Positions 11,041-23,237 of a stretch of 64,000 bases of DNA are shown here, piece after piece. The translations under genes and the position numbers were made by a program. Position 1 is the first letter of the stretch. Each line of letters begins with the position of its first letter. Source of the DNA: Jacaranda mimosifolia (Eukaryota > Streptophyta > Magnoliopsida > Lamiales > Bignoniaceae); NCBI GenBank assembly GCA_018894105.1, contig CM032123.1, positions 9,735,001 to 9,799,000 on the forward strand, in the 5' to 3' direction. The notes beneath the pieces were generated by a model. It had not been told where the DNA came from. It saw only the letters and a list, made by a program, of their open reading frames with translations, and did no database searches.

Positions 11041-11872
11041 ACCTTGCACAGCTGCAAATTTAGTACAGGAAAAATAAATATAAAAAATAGAAAACAATTT
11101 TGTTAATTGACTAGCCAACTCAACAAAATCACAAAATTAGACGTCACATGTTGAGAAATTAACTTCAATTTAGCATTTATGCATTAGAAAATTAACATTC
11201 TCAACACAAATAACAAGAGTTGACCAAACTCGAAAACCCACAAAAACATGTAATTCCAGAAAAGTAGGATTAGATTATGATAACAACAATTATACAAAGA
11301 AAACGAAAATCCTTGCATAGATATGTGGAAGTCTTCAAGAACATCGATTCAACGATATATAGAACAATAGCAAAATCACACTATTAATTCAAATTCTGCC
11401 GAACCAAAATCCTCAAATAACATAAAATTGAAGTGATAAAATTTTAAAAGAGGGGGGAAATAGTTGAATTGAATAGGATTCATACCTAGGAAAAAACTCT
11501 ACAAGAGAGAATATGAAACTTTGCAAAATTTCTTGAAGAAAATGTAAGTGAATGAAGGCTGATGAACCTGATAAATAATCGAAAAACACGATATCTTGGT
11601 ATTTATATAGATTTATCAAATATTTTCTTTTTTCTTTTTTTAATTGAAGGGTAATCTTGTCAAATAGAAAATTTTCTAATAGATTGAGAATAGTTAAATT
11701 CAAGGGGAATGAATGGAATTTCTAATTTCATATCTAATCTCATACATTCGAGAATAAGCATTTCCATGGGAATAAGGACTCCCGTCCTCAAATGATATCA
11801 ATTTGGATCGGAATTGATTTGGGAATGCTCATTCCATTCTCACTTGATTCTTACATACCAATCATACCACTA

Positions 11873-12044
11873 GTTTCTAACTTTTGCTATATTATTTGTG
11901 TTATAACCTAAATTAAGGGAAAATGAATGAATAATTTGAGTAATTAAATGAAACCCGTTGTATCCATGCTTATTAACTTGGAGTCTAGTTCGACTTAATT
12001 ACGATTAGAGGATTCTAGTAATTCAACTGTGTAATTGTTGTTGT
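11873..12044. repeat. Direct repeat flanking the Harbinger element, right copy
   Basis: Starts immediately after the right end of the element and matches 7396-7567 over about 170 bases. It is far longer than a normal 3-bp Harbinger target duplication. Confidence 0.75.
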
Positions 12045-13362
12045 TAAGTGTACTTGAAGAGTATTTTTGTGATACCAAATTACTTTGGTTGGGTGAATTT
12101 TTAAACTATGTCAGTGAGAACTAAGCTTTTGTTGCGGCCTTTGATTGGTAGTTTATTATGTACTTACTGGTAGTATCATCAGTAATTGACAGATGATGTA
12201 AGTCGCTTAACTCGAGTAGGTTGTTCACCTTTTTGGGGAGTTTCAGTAATAAATCAAAATTTAGAAGTTGATCTAAACTTCCATAAAGGGGACAGGTTGA
12301 TGAGTTTCAGTCAACAGAGATGCCACACTTTTGTAAGGGTAGTAATTACCATATTATAAAGAGTCGGAAGTTAAGAGGTGATCAAGGTAGTAAGATCATT
12401 TAGTGGAGGTTTCATCATCTTAAGTCGAGTTGGAGGAACTTTTTGTTAGGCGGGGATACGCCTGTTTTTTTTGAGGGAGTAGAGGTGCCACCATATGCAT
12501 GAGGTTCGTAAGAAAGAGCCACCATCGGGGTTTACAACGAGTGGCCTATGTCTAGACCTTTATGTATTTGTCCACTAAGTTGAGTTTTGAGCATCCTTGC
12601 TAGGACATCATAGGAACAGAGATATCAAGTTAGAGAAAGTTGACAAGCTATTACAAGTACTATCGAGCATCGTGTAATGATCATATAAGAGTCGAATTTC
12701 CAGTCTAGAGAATGAGTTATTTAACTTGAATGCGTGGATAAATTATACAATCTCTCTTTCGAAACTGAAATTACATGTAATCCATATATAATACGAAACC
12801 TAAACTTAGGATGCAAATTTTAACATCAGACTTCTCCAAGCTTGAGTAGGAAGCCTGCTGTTCATTATTTCTTTATGAATTTCAACATCCGAAAATAGGC
12901 TCTATGGGCTAGCAATTTCTAATTAAGGAGACGTACAATCGAGTTTCAGAATTGAGCGGATCATCAAGCTCAATTAAAAGTTCACCATTTGCAATTGCAA
13001 TATACAAATTCTTTAACAAATCATCAATACAGTACAATAATCAAGATGACAAACTAAAACATGCAAAACTCAATACATGCAACACAGTTTAGTAAGTGAT
13101 AAATATCGGTGAGACCGAGATCATACCATGATGAATGTATGTAGTCAGACTACATAAGCTATAAGAATTGTTGACTACTAAACGGCCAATTTTTTAAAAT
13201 TGAGTTCAAAAAACAAAAATTAGACAACTAAACCAATAAAAAAATATATGTTTTCCCACTCATCTCCTCCATCTAATTCAATCTAAAGCCACTTGAGGAT
13301 CATCATACAAGCTATTTATAGTGGATTAGGGGTAAGATAATTTGAGTATATCATCTCGACCT
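12045..13362. other. Intergenic, no gene recognised
   Basis: Less AT-rich than its surroundings and without a long open frame on either strand. It could be the decayed non-coding part of an older retroelement, but no LTR end, primer site or protein motif was recognised. Confidence 0.35.
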
Positions 13363-13367
13363 CAAAC

Positions 13368-15509
13368 TGTGAGTGATTATATGTCTAAAAGGGGGCTGAA
13401 TTAGGCTATAGGGTTTTTAATGCAACGAAAGTTTGTCACTCAAAATCCTTTTTAGTCTTTCAAAAACTGTTTTGAGTCTTTTGCAAAAAAACAATTTTAA
13501 TTACTGACTGGAATTTATAAGTACCAGTTAAGATACCAGTCAGTAGGGATGGATTCAAAAGCAAGAGTATGGAGGGTCAAAAGCTATAAAAATATGAAAG
13601 TTCAAATAGAAAGTTCATAATTTATGAATTTGAAATATATGATTTTCGTCGAAGTTGAATACAACAATTTTTTATATTATAAGTTCATCAATAATCAAAT
13701 CAATAGACTTTTATTAATATCTTTCTCAATATAAATAATTAAAATCGAATAAAAAGTCATTTTTCATTTTAATTTTTAGCCTCTTTTCCACAATTTTATA
13801 GTTGAGCAAGTTTCCTCACTCACAATTATTTAAATACAAAAAAAATTCTAAAATATTCACATACTCTTATCTCTTTGTTTCAGTCTTGTTGAAGTCAAAA
13901 AAATAGATTTGGTTGTTTTACAAGTTTCTCAAGTTTTTTTCTTACTAAATCTTTATAATGTTTTTTCACGCAAATAAAATTAAGTACCCTGACAGGTTTA
14001 GCCTAATCATTTTTGTTTGATTACTTGATTGTGGATATGGATTTAAAATTTTATTTTGAGTTTTAAAAGATTAAAATAGGTAAAGATTAAATTAATTAAT
14101 TTTAATTTTTATTGTTAATTAAAAAAATCAATCAATTTAATTCAATATATCTAAATAATCAATTTTTTATTTAAGGACCAATAAGAAAAGTTAAATCTTT
14201 TAAAAATTAATGAATGGTAATAAAAAAATTAATCACTTTTAATTAATATTAAATAATTTATTCCTTTGAAATATGATTTATTTAAATTAATTATTTTATA
14301 TACACACACATAAGATATATAGAAAAGCTGGGGGGCAGTGGCCCCTGCTTGTCCCCCCTCTAAATCCATCCCTGCCAATCAGATCGGTGATAAATAAATT
14401 AGTAAAATCGAAGTAAAATGACACTGGTATTTATAGAGGTTCAGCAAGCCTACATCATCTACCTAAACTTTCATTTAGGCTTTTAAACTTGTCAAATTAA
14501 TAAATGTATAAGAATGTTTGTTGCAGATGGTAATAGTAATTTGACAGTAATAAACAATAAAGGGTCAAAAACATCCTAGCATGGTGAAAAACCAGCTCTT
14601 CGCAAAGAGCTAAATCGGAATCCCGGACGAGATGAGGCAGATTCCAAAGTACTGTGAAACAGCTACTTGTGAATAGGCCTAGGGGGACCTCTACTAGATT
14701 CACTTGCACAACCTTTGTGGACTAATACACAAGTTGATGCCACTCCGTACGGTAAGCTCTAGTCTTTTCTTCCAGATCGGAACCAAGAACACTGTAGAAG
14801 ATTCCAGATAGCATCGCCCTACTGGTTTCTTCACCTAGAGGTCCTTAGAGGGACCAAGCGCCGATTTGTTCTCTTCACGGGATCCCTTGAGAGCAGGTAC
14901 GACTCATGTCCCTCTTCACCACTACGTCCTTCGAAACACAAATCGCCTTGTCCTCATCTCCCAAAAGTCCCTCGAAGGTAAGCTTCACTTGACCTTCTTC
15001 ACCACAAGATCCCTCGAAAATACACTAGAGTGAGGAATTAGCAACAATTAAGCACAAAATATGTATAAGAGTATCACACAACTTCTAAAGATACTTAACA
15101 AATTTCTCTCCCCACTTAGTGATTCTCACTTCACAATGCTACAAGATTCCACTTTTATATGTTTATTTCCAATGACTATAGGATCTTATTAAGGTAAGAA
15201 TCCATTGGAATTAAATAAAGGAGCAAAATAGTTTTAGTAATCATGCATTAATTTCTTAAACAACGGATGATTCAATGATTTCAACATGATATGATTTCTT
15301 TCCTAAGTTATTGAGATATAAGTCAAACTAGAGTCATTATGTGATCTTTTAATTATGGAAGATAAATTCCATTAAGTAACAAATTCCAAGAGATAACGCG
15401 TAGACTGATTCCAACAGATAATATGGAAAGATATCATGCTTTCATCACATAATTCTAGGAGAGCAATTTTATCATGATCAAAACAATGTAAATCATCAAA
15501 GGGATAACA
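13368..15509 (-). repeat. Sirevirus-like 3' LTR (interrupted by an hAT)
   Basis: Aligns with 23238-24539 along its whole length once the 831-bp hAT insertion (13544-14374) and one 8-bp target copy are removed. Shared anchors are GTGAGTGATTATATG, CAAAATCCTTTT, GTACCAGTTAAGATACCAGTCA, ATCGCCCTACTGGTTTCTTC and CACCTAGAGGTCCTTAGAGG. The polypurine tract lies just inside it. Confidence 0.9.
13544..14374. mobile_element. Non-autonomous hAT element (831 bp) inside the 3' LTR
   Basis: The terminal TAGGGATGGATTCA is matched at the other end by the inverse of TAAATCCATCCCTG. The 8-bp flanks are CCAGTCAG (13536-13543) and CCAATCAG (14375-14382), seven of eight identical, and the intact LTR at 23238-24539 has the uninterrupted site. 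A GGGGGGCAGTGGCCCCTGC-type GC-rich block lies near the right end. No transposase is encoded. Confidence 0.85.
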
Positions 15510-15530
15510 ATCTCCCCATTTTTTATGATG
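15510..15530 (-). other. Polypurine tract of the Sirevirus-like element
   Basis: On the minus strand AAAAAATGGGGAGAT abuts the start of the 3' LTR (TGTTATCCC). This is the expected position and composition for plus-strand priming. Confidence 0.75.
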
Positions 15531-16080
15531 ATGAAATTTGAATAGAGTGGCAAGATATCACTTGAACTCTCCTATCTATGTTCCTGTTCTGCCAGCTTGT
15601 GCTCCCCCTATGTGGAGTGATTTGTGTTTCTCCTGTCCATATACTTAAGAAACCATAGAAACAACAAGTACCAACAGATACTAGATATTGGATTTCATCA
15701 ATAGTAAGCTCATTCATTAAAAGATTGATAATCACGATAATAAGTTTTACAGGCCCATAAATAAAAGTCTAAAAGCATAAATTAGTTTCAGCAGATAATA
15801 ACAAAAGTTTTAGCTAGTAGTCAAGATAACCAAAAGTTCTAGCAAACTTCAGCAAACAATATTTCAACTTCAAATTTTAGTATCTTTCTCCACCTTCATC
15901 AAAAAGAGCTTAAGAGGCATTCAAATAGGTTATAACTTTCTCCTTCAGACAAATTACACTGGCACATGTACGACTGGATTTGTGAAGAAGACGCTTGAGC
16001 TTGTAGTCCTTGGAATCAATAAATGTTTCCAGTCATCCAGCAAGAGTTTCCATAGATTTGCTAAGATCATCTAGTTTAGC

Positions 16081-17365
16081 TTAAAGTCCAACACCCACTT
16101 TGCTAGCTTTTCCTTGAGCTTTTCCTGGTGTTTTAATGGGAGTGGGACAAACAAGGTTGGATTGCAGAGACTTTGAGCTGATGGATATTGGAATTTTGGA
16201 TTTTCGGGGATGAAGTTTGATACTGCTAAGAGTTCTACCGATCTTTCTAAACCATGCATCATTCTCAGTATACTGAATTCTCATTTTTCTAAGGCTAGCA
16301 AGATCCAAGACTCTATGGTCATGCTCCCCCTCAATCCAAGCATCATGCAAAAATACTCCATCACTTTCAAAGATGTGTATGAGAAACATAGAATAGGGCA
16401 ATTTTTTAGCTTGATGGGAGAAAGAGTAAACCATATATTTCAAAATTATAAAGCCAAGATTGCCAAGCTCTTGCTTGATAGCTTTGGCCATAAGATAAAT
16501 GCTCATGGAATTCATATCAGTGGAATCCCCTTCACTTGAAATCGGGGCAGAAAAAATAGAACAGCTAAGCAACTTATGCAACAGAATATGTTCAATTTTC
16601 ATTTTGCTTAAACCAGTACCTCCAGAAGAATATTGTTTTCCTCCGTAAAAGAGTTGAAAATTTTCATCATAGGAGACATCGGATCAAGCAAATCACCAAA
16701 ATTAAAGAAATTGACACCATCATTTGGAACATCAAATAGAAAGTTCAACTTCGAAGGAGACAACAAATTCCTTTTGTCAAAAACATAAGACTCCACAAAA
16801 ATATCAGAATCAGATTCAATAAAGGTGAAATTTAAATAAAACAACTTAACTAAGTGAGAAAATAAATGTTCATCAATTTTCATTAAATTATCCCATTTTA
16901 AACCACAAACCCAGCCAATAGCATCAGATTTTGGCAGAGAAACGAACTTGATAGCCCTATCACGATTTAGCTTACGATTAGAAACTTTCTCATTAAAGCA
17001 TGTTAGAGCTTCAGAAGAGCGGAATTTTAAGAAGGATAGAAGCTTACCAAAATTCCAGTCCTTGATTTCTTTAGGACGAACAAGAGCATGGGAGTTAAGG
17101 CTAGAAACATTTTTTTTGGAACTAGTGGGCTTTTCAAGTCTACCCATGGGAGTATCCTTATTACACAGTTCTCCACTGCCAAGATAGACTAGACTGGTTT
17201 GTCAGAAGAGGATGACTATTCTTCTTCAGTACTGGAGTTATTGTACCATTTTAACAAAATTGGAGCTTCAGAAATCTGAACAGGAACAGGTTCAGAATGA
17301 GATGATGGACATTTTTTCTTGGAGGAAGAAGCTCCAACATTTGATTTTGCTGTGCGTTTAGGCAT
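16081..17365 (-). pseudogene. Extra ORF between RNase H and 3' LTR of the Sirevirus-like element
   Basis: A reading path starts at 17365 with MPKRTAKSNVGASSSKKK, a basic, Ser-rich, nuclear-signal-like N-terminus, and stops after STEEE. It resumes in another frame at 17147-16608 (180 codons, including RAIKFVSLPKSDAIGWVCG and SPSKLNFLFDVPNDG), then in a third frame at 16602-16081 (174 codons, ending with basic KTPGKAQGKASK). Together this is roughly 400 residues in one orientation with pol, broken by two frameshifts. There is no clear signal peptide or hydrophobic fusion segment, so it does not look like a retroviral-type envelope. Some Sireviruses carry an additional ORF at this position; I do not recognise the domain. 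Function unknown. Confidence 0.6.
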
Positions 17366-17604
17366 GGTGATTTTTTGCTGAAGAGGATAGGAGAAAATAA
17401 AAAGGATTTCTTTGAACAGAAGATAAAAGATTTTCTCTTTTCTATGGTGGAAGAAGAATTGACAGTTTTAAGAAAATAAGATTTTTGAAAAATGGAAAGA
17501 ATCAAAAAATTAAATAGCTAAGTTGATGCACGCAAAAACTAGCATTGAAAAAGGGAAGAGATGCAGTTAATTTTGGTGCATAATAACTATCAAATTTAAA
17601 TATG

Positions 17605-18110
17605 TTAACTAATCCCGCCAAAATCAGATTTTGATTTAGTTTCTAATTTATCCCCAATGCACACAAATTTCTTTTCTTCCAAAGCTTTGGTAAAAATATA
17701 CGCAAGCTGATTTTCAGTGGAAACAAAATCAATTGATATATCACCTTTACTCAAATGATCACGCAAGAAATAATGTTTAATCTCAATATGTTTTGTGCAT
17801 AAATGAAGAACTGGACTTTTAGTGATACTAATAACATTGGAACTATCACATAAAATGGGCACGCAAGGTACACTAATACCAAAATCATGTAAGATATGTT
17901 TGATCCATAATACCCGAGCGCAGCAATTTCCCAAGGCCATTTATTCTGTCTCGATTATGGATAATGCAACTACGCTTTGCTTTTTACTACACCATGAAAC
18001 TAAATATTTTTCTAGCAGTTGGCAACCACTGCCGATACTTTTCCTGTCTATCTTGCAACCAGCATCATCTGCATCAGAATAGCTTATGAAGTTAAAAGTT
18101 TTAGAATGTG
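17605..18110 (-). pseudogene. copia RNase H domain
   Basis: Contains YSDADDAGCKIDRKS, SWCSKKQSVVALS, MALGNCCARVLWIKHILHDFG (intact form: EAEYMA), ILCDSSNVISITKSPVLH and TKHIEIKHYFLRD, the standard order of a copia RNase H domain. It degrades the RNA strand during reverse transcription. The catalytic Asp of YSDAD and the CDS block remain. It is separated from the reverse transcriptase by an hAT insertion (18119-18934) and contains in-frame stops. Confidence 0.85.
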
Positions 18111-18118
18111 GATACCAT

Positions 18119-18934
18119 TAGGGGTGTAAACTAATATTAAATGGATCGGATACACTATTTTCATAATCATATCCATTTAACTTTTTGAAATTCAAATACG
18201 GATACGGATTTGACGGATATTTAAAAATAATATCCAAATTTGTATACGTCGATATCGATCGGATTCGGATATATCCATGTTCAATTACAGTTATTCAGAT
18301 GCATTCATATTTTATTAAACTTATCTGTATTCGAATTATTATTTTATATTCATATTCAATAATAATTATTGAGATATTCATCTAGGAATATCCAAGTATG
18401 TGAATCTATGAACCTATAACAAATACATATTTTAATTAATAGAAGGAACGATATAATTTTATTGAAACGAAAGGTATCAAACAAATAGCATAATTTCTAA
18501 TTAATAATTGAATTTATAATTAATTATTAGTACTTGTTAATAATAATAATGACATTTAAGTATATTAATTATAAAGTCAACTAACAATAATTATGTTGAT
18601 TAACTTTATTATTCAATTTTTTTTCTATATTATAATAATTTTTTAAATTTATTCCTTTTTCTTCCCAATTCTTCAATTATAATTTATATATATATATATG
18701 GATTATGAGATTTCTATTAAAAAGTATAAATAATATATTATTTGATAAATATGTATTCAGATTGGATATTAAACGGATTGGATATGCATTTATCATATTC
18801 GTATCCATTTATAATTGGATATCCACTAATCGAATACGGATAATATCCACTTTAAACGGATGCAAATAAATTTTGTATAAATGGATATGAATGTGAAAGG
18901 TAAACGAATTTTTGAATATCCATTTACAGCCCTA
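18119..18934. mobile_element. Non-autonomous hAT element, copy 1 (816 bp), splitting pol
   Basis: Ends TAGGGGTGTAAA and TTTACAGCCCTA (inverted). It is directly flanked by a perfect 8-bp duplication GATACCAT (18111-18118 and 18935-18942), the hAT signature. Subterminal repeats of ATCGGATA/GGATAT and TATCCA surround AT-rich filler, and no transposase is encoded. It interrupts the copia polyprotein between reverse transcriptase and RNase H. A second copy lies at 53456-54272. Confidence 0.93.
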
Positions 18935-18942
18935 GATACCAT

Positions 18943-19910
18943 AAGCATAGTTAGATTTTCCCTTAAGATATCTCAATATTTTTTTAATAGCATTTAAATG
19001 GGATTCCTTTGAATCGAAGTGGAATCTAGCACATAAGCATGTTAAAAATATAATATCTAGATGGCTAGCAATTAAATAGAGTAAACTACCAATCATACTT
19101 GTGTAGATTTTCTAGTCTATGTTCTTACTGTCCTCATCAAGTTCCAGTCTAGTGTTTGTTCTCATGGGAGTGGTTTTAGAGTTGCATTCACTCATTCTAA
19201 ACTTCTTTAGAAGCTCCATTGTATATTTTTCTTGTGAGATGAATGTCCCTTTTTGAGTTTACTTTACTTGAAGTCCCAAGAAGAAATTGAGCTTTCCCAT
19301 TAAGCTCATTTCAAATTCCTATTTTACTTTCTTGACAAAGGCTTGACAAAGTAGATCATTAGTAGCACCAAAAAAATATCATCTACATAAATTTAAACAA
19401 TGAGAGAAACATTTTCTTGATGCTTAGTGAACAATGTGGTATCTAAGATTCTAATAGAAATATCATTGTTTATGAGAAAGTTGCTCAAACGATCATACCA
19501 AGCCCTAGGCGCTTGTTTTAGTTCATATAAAGCTTTTGTTAGTTTAAAAACATGATGAGAAAAATTTTGATTTTCAAAACTAGGCGGTTGCTCTACATAA
19601 ACTCCTTCTTTTATGAATCCATTTAGAAAAGCACTTTTTACATCCATTTGATAGAGTATAAACTTTTTATGAGATGCAAAGGTAAGAAGCATTCTCATTT
19701 ATTCTAACCTTGCAATTGGAGCAAATGTTTCATCATAGTCAATGCCCCCTTTGCTGACTGTAGCCTTTTGCTACCAGTTTGGCTTTGTTCTTGGTAACTC
19801 TACCGATTTCATCTAGCTTATTTCTGAACACCCACTTGGTACCAATGACTGGATGATCTGATGGTCATTCTACCAGTTTCCAGACCTCATTCTTTTCAAA
19901 CTGAGCAAGT
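18943..19910 (-). pseudogene. copia reverse transcriptase
   Basis: Minus-strand motifs in order: [71 protein letters not shown], the catalytic YVDDI, then FFLGLQVKQTQKG-like sequence, MIGSLLYL and LRYLKGKSNYAYG. This is the RNA-dependent DNA polymerase of the element. Several internal stops and at least two frameshifts (near 19370 and 19700) disable it. The catalytic Asp pair is still present. Confidence 0.88.
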
Positions 19911-20167
19911 TCTTCATTCATTGCTTCAATCTAAAATGGATCTTTTAGTGCCTCTTTGACATTTGTAGGTTCAATCATTGAGATGAGAGCATAGTTGGAT
20001 TCATTTGGTGGAATTTGTCTAGCTTTAAATCTAGTAGTTATTCCAGCTTAAGGATCTCCAATGATTTTGTCAGTAGGATGACTAGAAGCATGTTTGAACT
20101 TTCTAGTTCTTCTTTCATCTCTTTCTATAGATTCACTGAAATCAAGTTCATCAGGGGCATTTACTTC

Positions 20168-21520
20168 CTAAAGTGATTTCAGTTCCTCTAGATTTGATGT
20201 TGATAGCTCAGGGTCCGGAATCTTGACTAGTTTTTCGAATCCTACAACTTCTTTGCTCAAGGTTTCCTTGGCATAAGATAGGTTAGTTTCACCAAATATA
20301 ATATGCGTGGATTCTTGAACCGTTCTTTTCCTCTTATTAAAAACACGATAGGCTTTACTATGCATTGAGTGACCAACAAAAATAGCCTTATCAATTTTGG
20401 AATCAAACTTTATCAAATAATCTCTATCATTGAGAATGTAACATTTGAAACCAAAGACACGAAAATAGAAAATATTTGGAACTTTACCAAGTCATAATTC
20501 ATATGGAGTTTTTCTCAAAAATGGTCTTGAGGAAACATGATTTAACACATAACAGACCGTATTCACAGCTTCACCCCAAAAAAATTTTGGAAGATCATAT
20601 TCATTAAGTATAGCTCTAGCAACTTCTTGCAAAATTTGATTTTTCTTTTCAACTACCCCATTTTGTTGGGGAGTCTTAGGAGTAGAAAAATCATGAATGT
20701 AACCATGTTCTTCACAAAATAAAGTAAAATTTATCTCATTAAATTCAGTTCCATAGTCACTTTGAATTTTCTTAATGAAATAACCCTTTTCATTTTAAAG
20801 CCTTTTAGTGAGTGGAATGAAAGCATTTAAGGCATCATTTTTATGAGCAAGGAATAGAACCCATGTAAAATGCGTATAATCATCTAGTATCACAAACACA
20901 TATCTTTTACCTCCAAGAGAAGTAGTTTTCATAGGTTCGAATAGGTCAATGTGTAGAAGTTCCAGTGGCCTAGAAGTTGTGACCTCATTCTTTGGTTTGA
21001 AAGATGTTCGAATTTGTTTCCCCTTTTAGCATGCATCACATATTATGTCCTTAGAGAAATTCAACTTTGGTACCCCTTTGACAAGATCTTTCTTTGTGAG
21101 ATGAGATATAAGTTTCATGTTTACGTGGCCCAATCTCCTATGCCATTTCCAGCATTCTTCATCTGAAACAGCTAAACACTCTATATTTTGATAGGTTAAA
21201 TCATTAAGGGTTATATAATAAACATTTCCATCCCTGGTAATAGTAAAAATTAGTTTCTCATTTTGCTTAATAACACAGTGAGAAGGATGGAATTTAACCT
21301 CATAACCTCCATCACATAGTTGATTGATAGTTAGTAGGTTGTTCTTAAGGCCTTCAACAAAGCCACATATTATCAATAGAAGTACCAGTCTGCTTACCAA
21401 TGGTACCTTTACCCATTATTCATCATTTTGTGTTGTCTGCATAAAATATATTTCCTATAGAAAAATTGTTAAGCTTAAGGAACATGGATCATCCCCCCAT
21501 CATATGCTTGGAACATTCGC
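20168..21520 (-). pseudogene. copia protease and integrase
   Basis: The protease site appears as WYLDSECSKHMMG near 21480-21545, where the family has DSG/DSA; here Glu replaces the small residue after Ser. The GAG-pre-integrase zinc domain follows (CWKWHRRLGHVNMKLISHL with CDAC, 21026-21180). The integrase core comprises HIDLFEPMKT, YVFVILDDYTHFTWV, SDYGTEFNE and NGVVEKKNQ (about 20600-20980), then a C-terminal part with AIFVGHSMHSKAYRVFNKR (20168-20416). The integrase inserts cDNA into the host chromosome. Stops separate the pieces, so it is not functional. Confidence 0.87.
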
Positions 21521-21669
21521 TATCCAAGTACCACTTCTATTTTAGGGAATATTTCTTGGCATGAACCTGCGAAACATCAATTTATTTTAGGCCCCCAAAC
21601 TATGTTGGGTCCTTGATGGTTAGCAGCCGATAATTTTCTTACCCAAACAAACTTGGTACTAATGAGTTT

Positions 21670-23185
21670 TTAAATCATACATATGTAATTAACATGACCA
21701 GATCTACCACAAGTAAAGCCAGTTTTTCGAATTGGTTTGAAGTTCATTCTGAAAGTTGTTGAAACTAGTTTGGTATTTTTTTTATTCGTGCGATTTCTAA
21801 ATTTTCGACCTTTTTCAGCATTATGTCTATGTGGAACATGTATATATCTATGTTTAACACTTGTGGAACATTCACCCAAATCATCATTGACATGCAAGCA
21901 TTCTTCAACAATCATTTTTCCTTTGATTTCACATCTCATGTTCTCAATTTGTCTCTTCAAAGAATTATTCTCTTTAGTGAGTTAATCATTCATTTTCTTT
22001 TTGCATTCAGCATCAAAGGTCTCTCCGTTTTTGGCCATTTGCATTTCAAACTTATCTTTATGAGCCATATCCAGTTTTTCCTGCAAATAATCCACTTTTT
22101 TCTTGCAAAGCTTTATTTTTGTCAACAGATATTTTGACATGAATTTCATAAAGCTTAAGCAATTTTTGCATATCTTCATCAATGTTAATATCATCACTAG
22201 AATCATAATCAGATCATGAAGAGATACTTACTTGATTTACCATGAAGCAATTCTCTTTATTATCAAATTATTCGCCATCAGATTCGTCCCTTGTGGTTGC
22301 CATCACCTTAGCTTTGACTTGTTTTGCATATTTCCTCAATTGGGGACAATCTGGTTGTTTGTGTCCTATTTAATTACATTCGTAGCAGCGACGTGGCTCG
22401 GTATTTGGAATTTTTGGACTGCTTCTTTTTGGTTTTGATATGTTGTTCTAGAATTTTCTTTTGAGGTTCATTAGTTGCTTTAATCTTCAGAAAATCAGAA
22501 TAATTTCATCATCAACCTAGTCTTCATCAAGATCTTCTAGAAGTTCTGAGTCGAAATCATGATCCGTATTGAAAGCAATATTCTTTTTTACTTTTGTTTC
22601 TAAACCTTCATCTTTATTTAGCAGTGTCATCTCATGGGATGTGAGAGATTCAATCAGTTCACCCATGGTCATTCTGCTAAGATCACAAGCTTCCTTAATA
22701 GCAATAACTTTTGGCGTCCATTCCTTTCGAAGCGATCTAAGAATCTTCTGGACTTGCTCATCTTCGTTTATAGTTCTACCGAGTGCAAACATAGGATTTA
22801 TAATTTTCATGAAACGTGCGTATATTTGAATTATGGTTTTGTTAGGTTTCATCTAGAACATTTCATACTTGTGAATGAGAAGAAGAATCCTCTCTTGTCA
22901 AACCTAACTGGTACCTTCGTGGGTTACTGGCAATATTTTCCACATTTGCTTTGTTGTAGCACATGTACTGACTCGGTTGTACTTCTCTTTGGTGAGAGCA
23001 AATGACAAAATATTTTTAGCCGTCGGCCCTTCACTGACCATGTCCCATAAATTAAAATCTAGGGCAATTATATATTCCGGCATCTAATTTTTCCATGTAG
23101 CATAGTTGGAACCATCAAATAGTGGAGGCCGATTATGTGATTGCCTTCTGCAAAGACATCAAGAGTGTTAGTGGCCATATGATCT
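21670..23185 (-). pseudogene. copia Gag (UBN2-type) with CCHC knuckles
   Basis: On the minus strand: RPPLFDGSNYATWK near 23110-23140, then ERILLLIHKYEMF, and an open frame 22852-22517 with the Gag core (GRTINEDEQVQKILRSLRKEW and MTMGELIESLTSHEMTLL). A zinc knuckle CYEC..IGHKQPDC sits near 22340-22390, followed by a charged coiled-coil spacer (about 21980-22210), and a second knuckle relic TCGRSGHVNYIC near 21675-21715 whose first Cys is missing. Gag forms the virus-like particle and binds the element RNA. At least three stops interrupt it. Confidence 0.85.
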
Positions 23186-23219
23186 GTTACTCTAGTAGTT
23201 ACACCACAATATAGAGAAC

Positions 23220-23237
23220 CAATGCTCCGATGCCAAT
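23220..23237 (-). other. tRNA primer-binding site of the Sirevirus-like element
   Basis: Next to the 5' LTR the minus strand reads ATTGGCATCGGAGCATTGG. This is close to the TGGTATCAGAGC site complementary to initiator tRNA-Met that plant copia elements use. Confidence 0.75.

Larger units (their letters stand above)
7569..11868 (-). mobile_element. Decayed autonomous PIF/Harbinger element
   Basis: About 4.3 kb holding both genes of a plant PIF/Harbinger element on the minus strand: a Myb/SANT-like ORF1 (8402-9383) and a DDE transposase (about 9730-11040). The ends match imperfectly as inverted repeats: left GGTGATTGGTATTTAATTAG, right (inverted) GGTATGATTGGTATGTAAG, both followed by AGAATGGAATGA-like sequence. 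A clean 3-bp TWA duplication was not found at these limits, so the ends are accurate only to a few bases. Both genes are broken, so the element is not autonomous now. Confidence 0.8.

Noticed and set aside
16210..16539. 109-codon plus-strand frame
   Set aside because: Antisense to the extra ORF of the Sirevirus-like element, which has the better-supported sense frame.
22569..23005. Plus-strand frames of 86 and 123 codons
   Set aside because: Antisense shadows of the Gag region at 22517-22852 and beyond.
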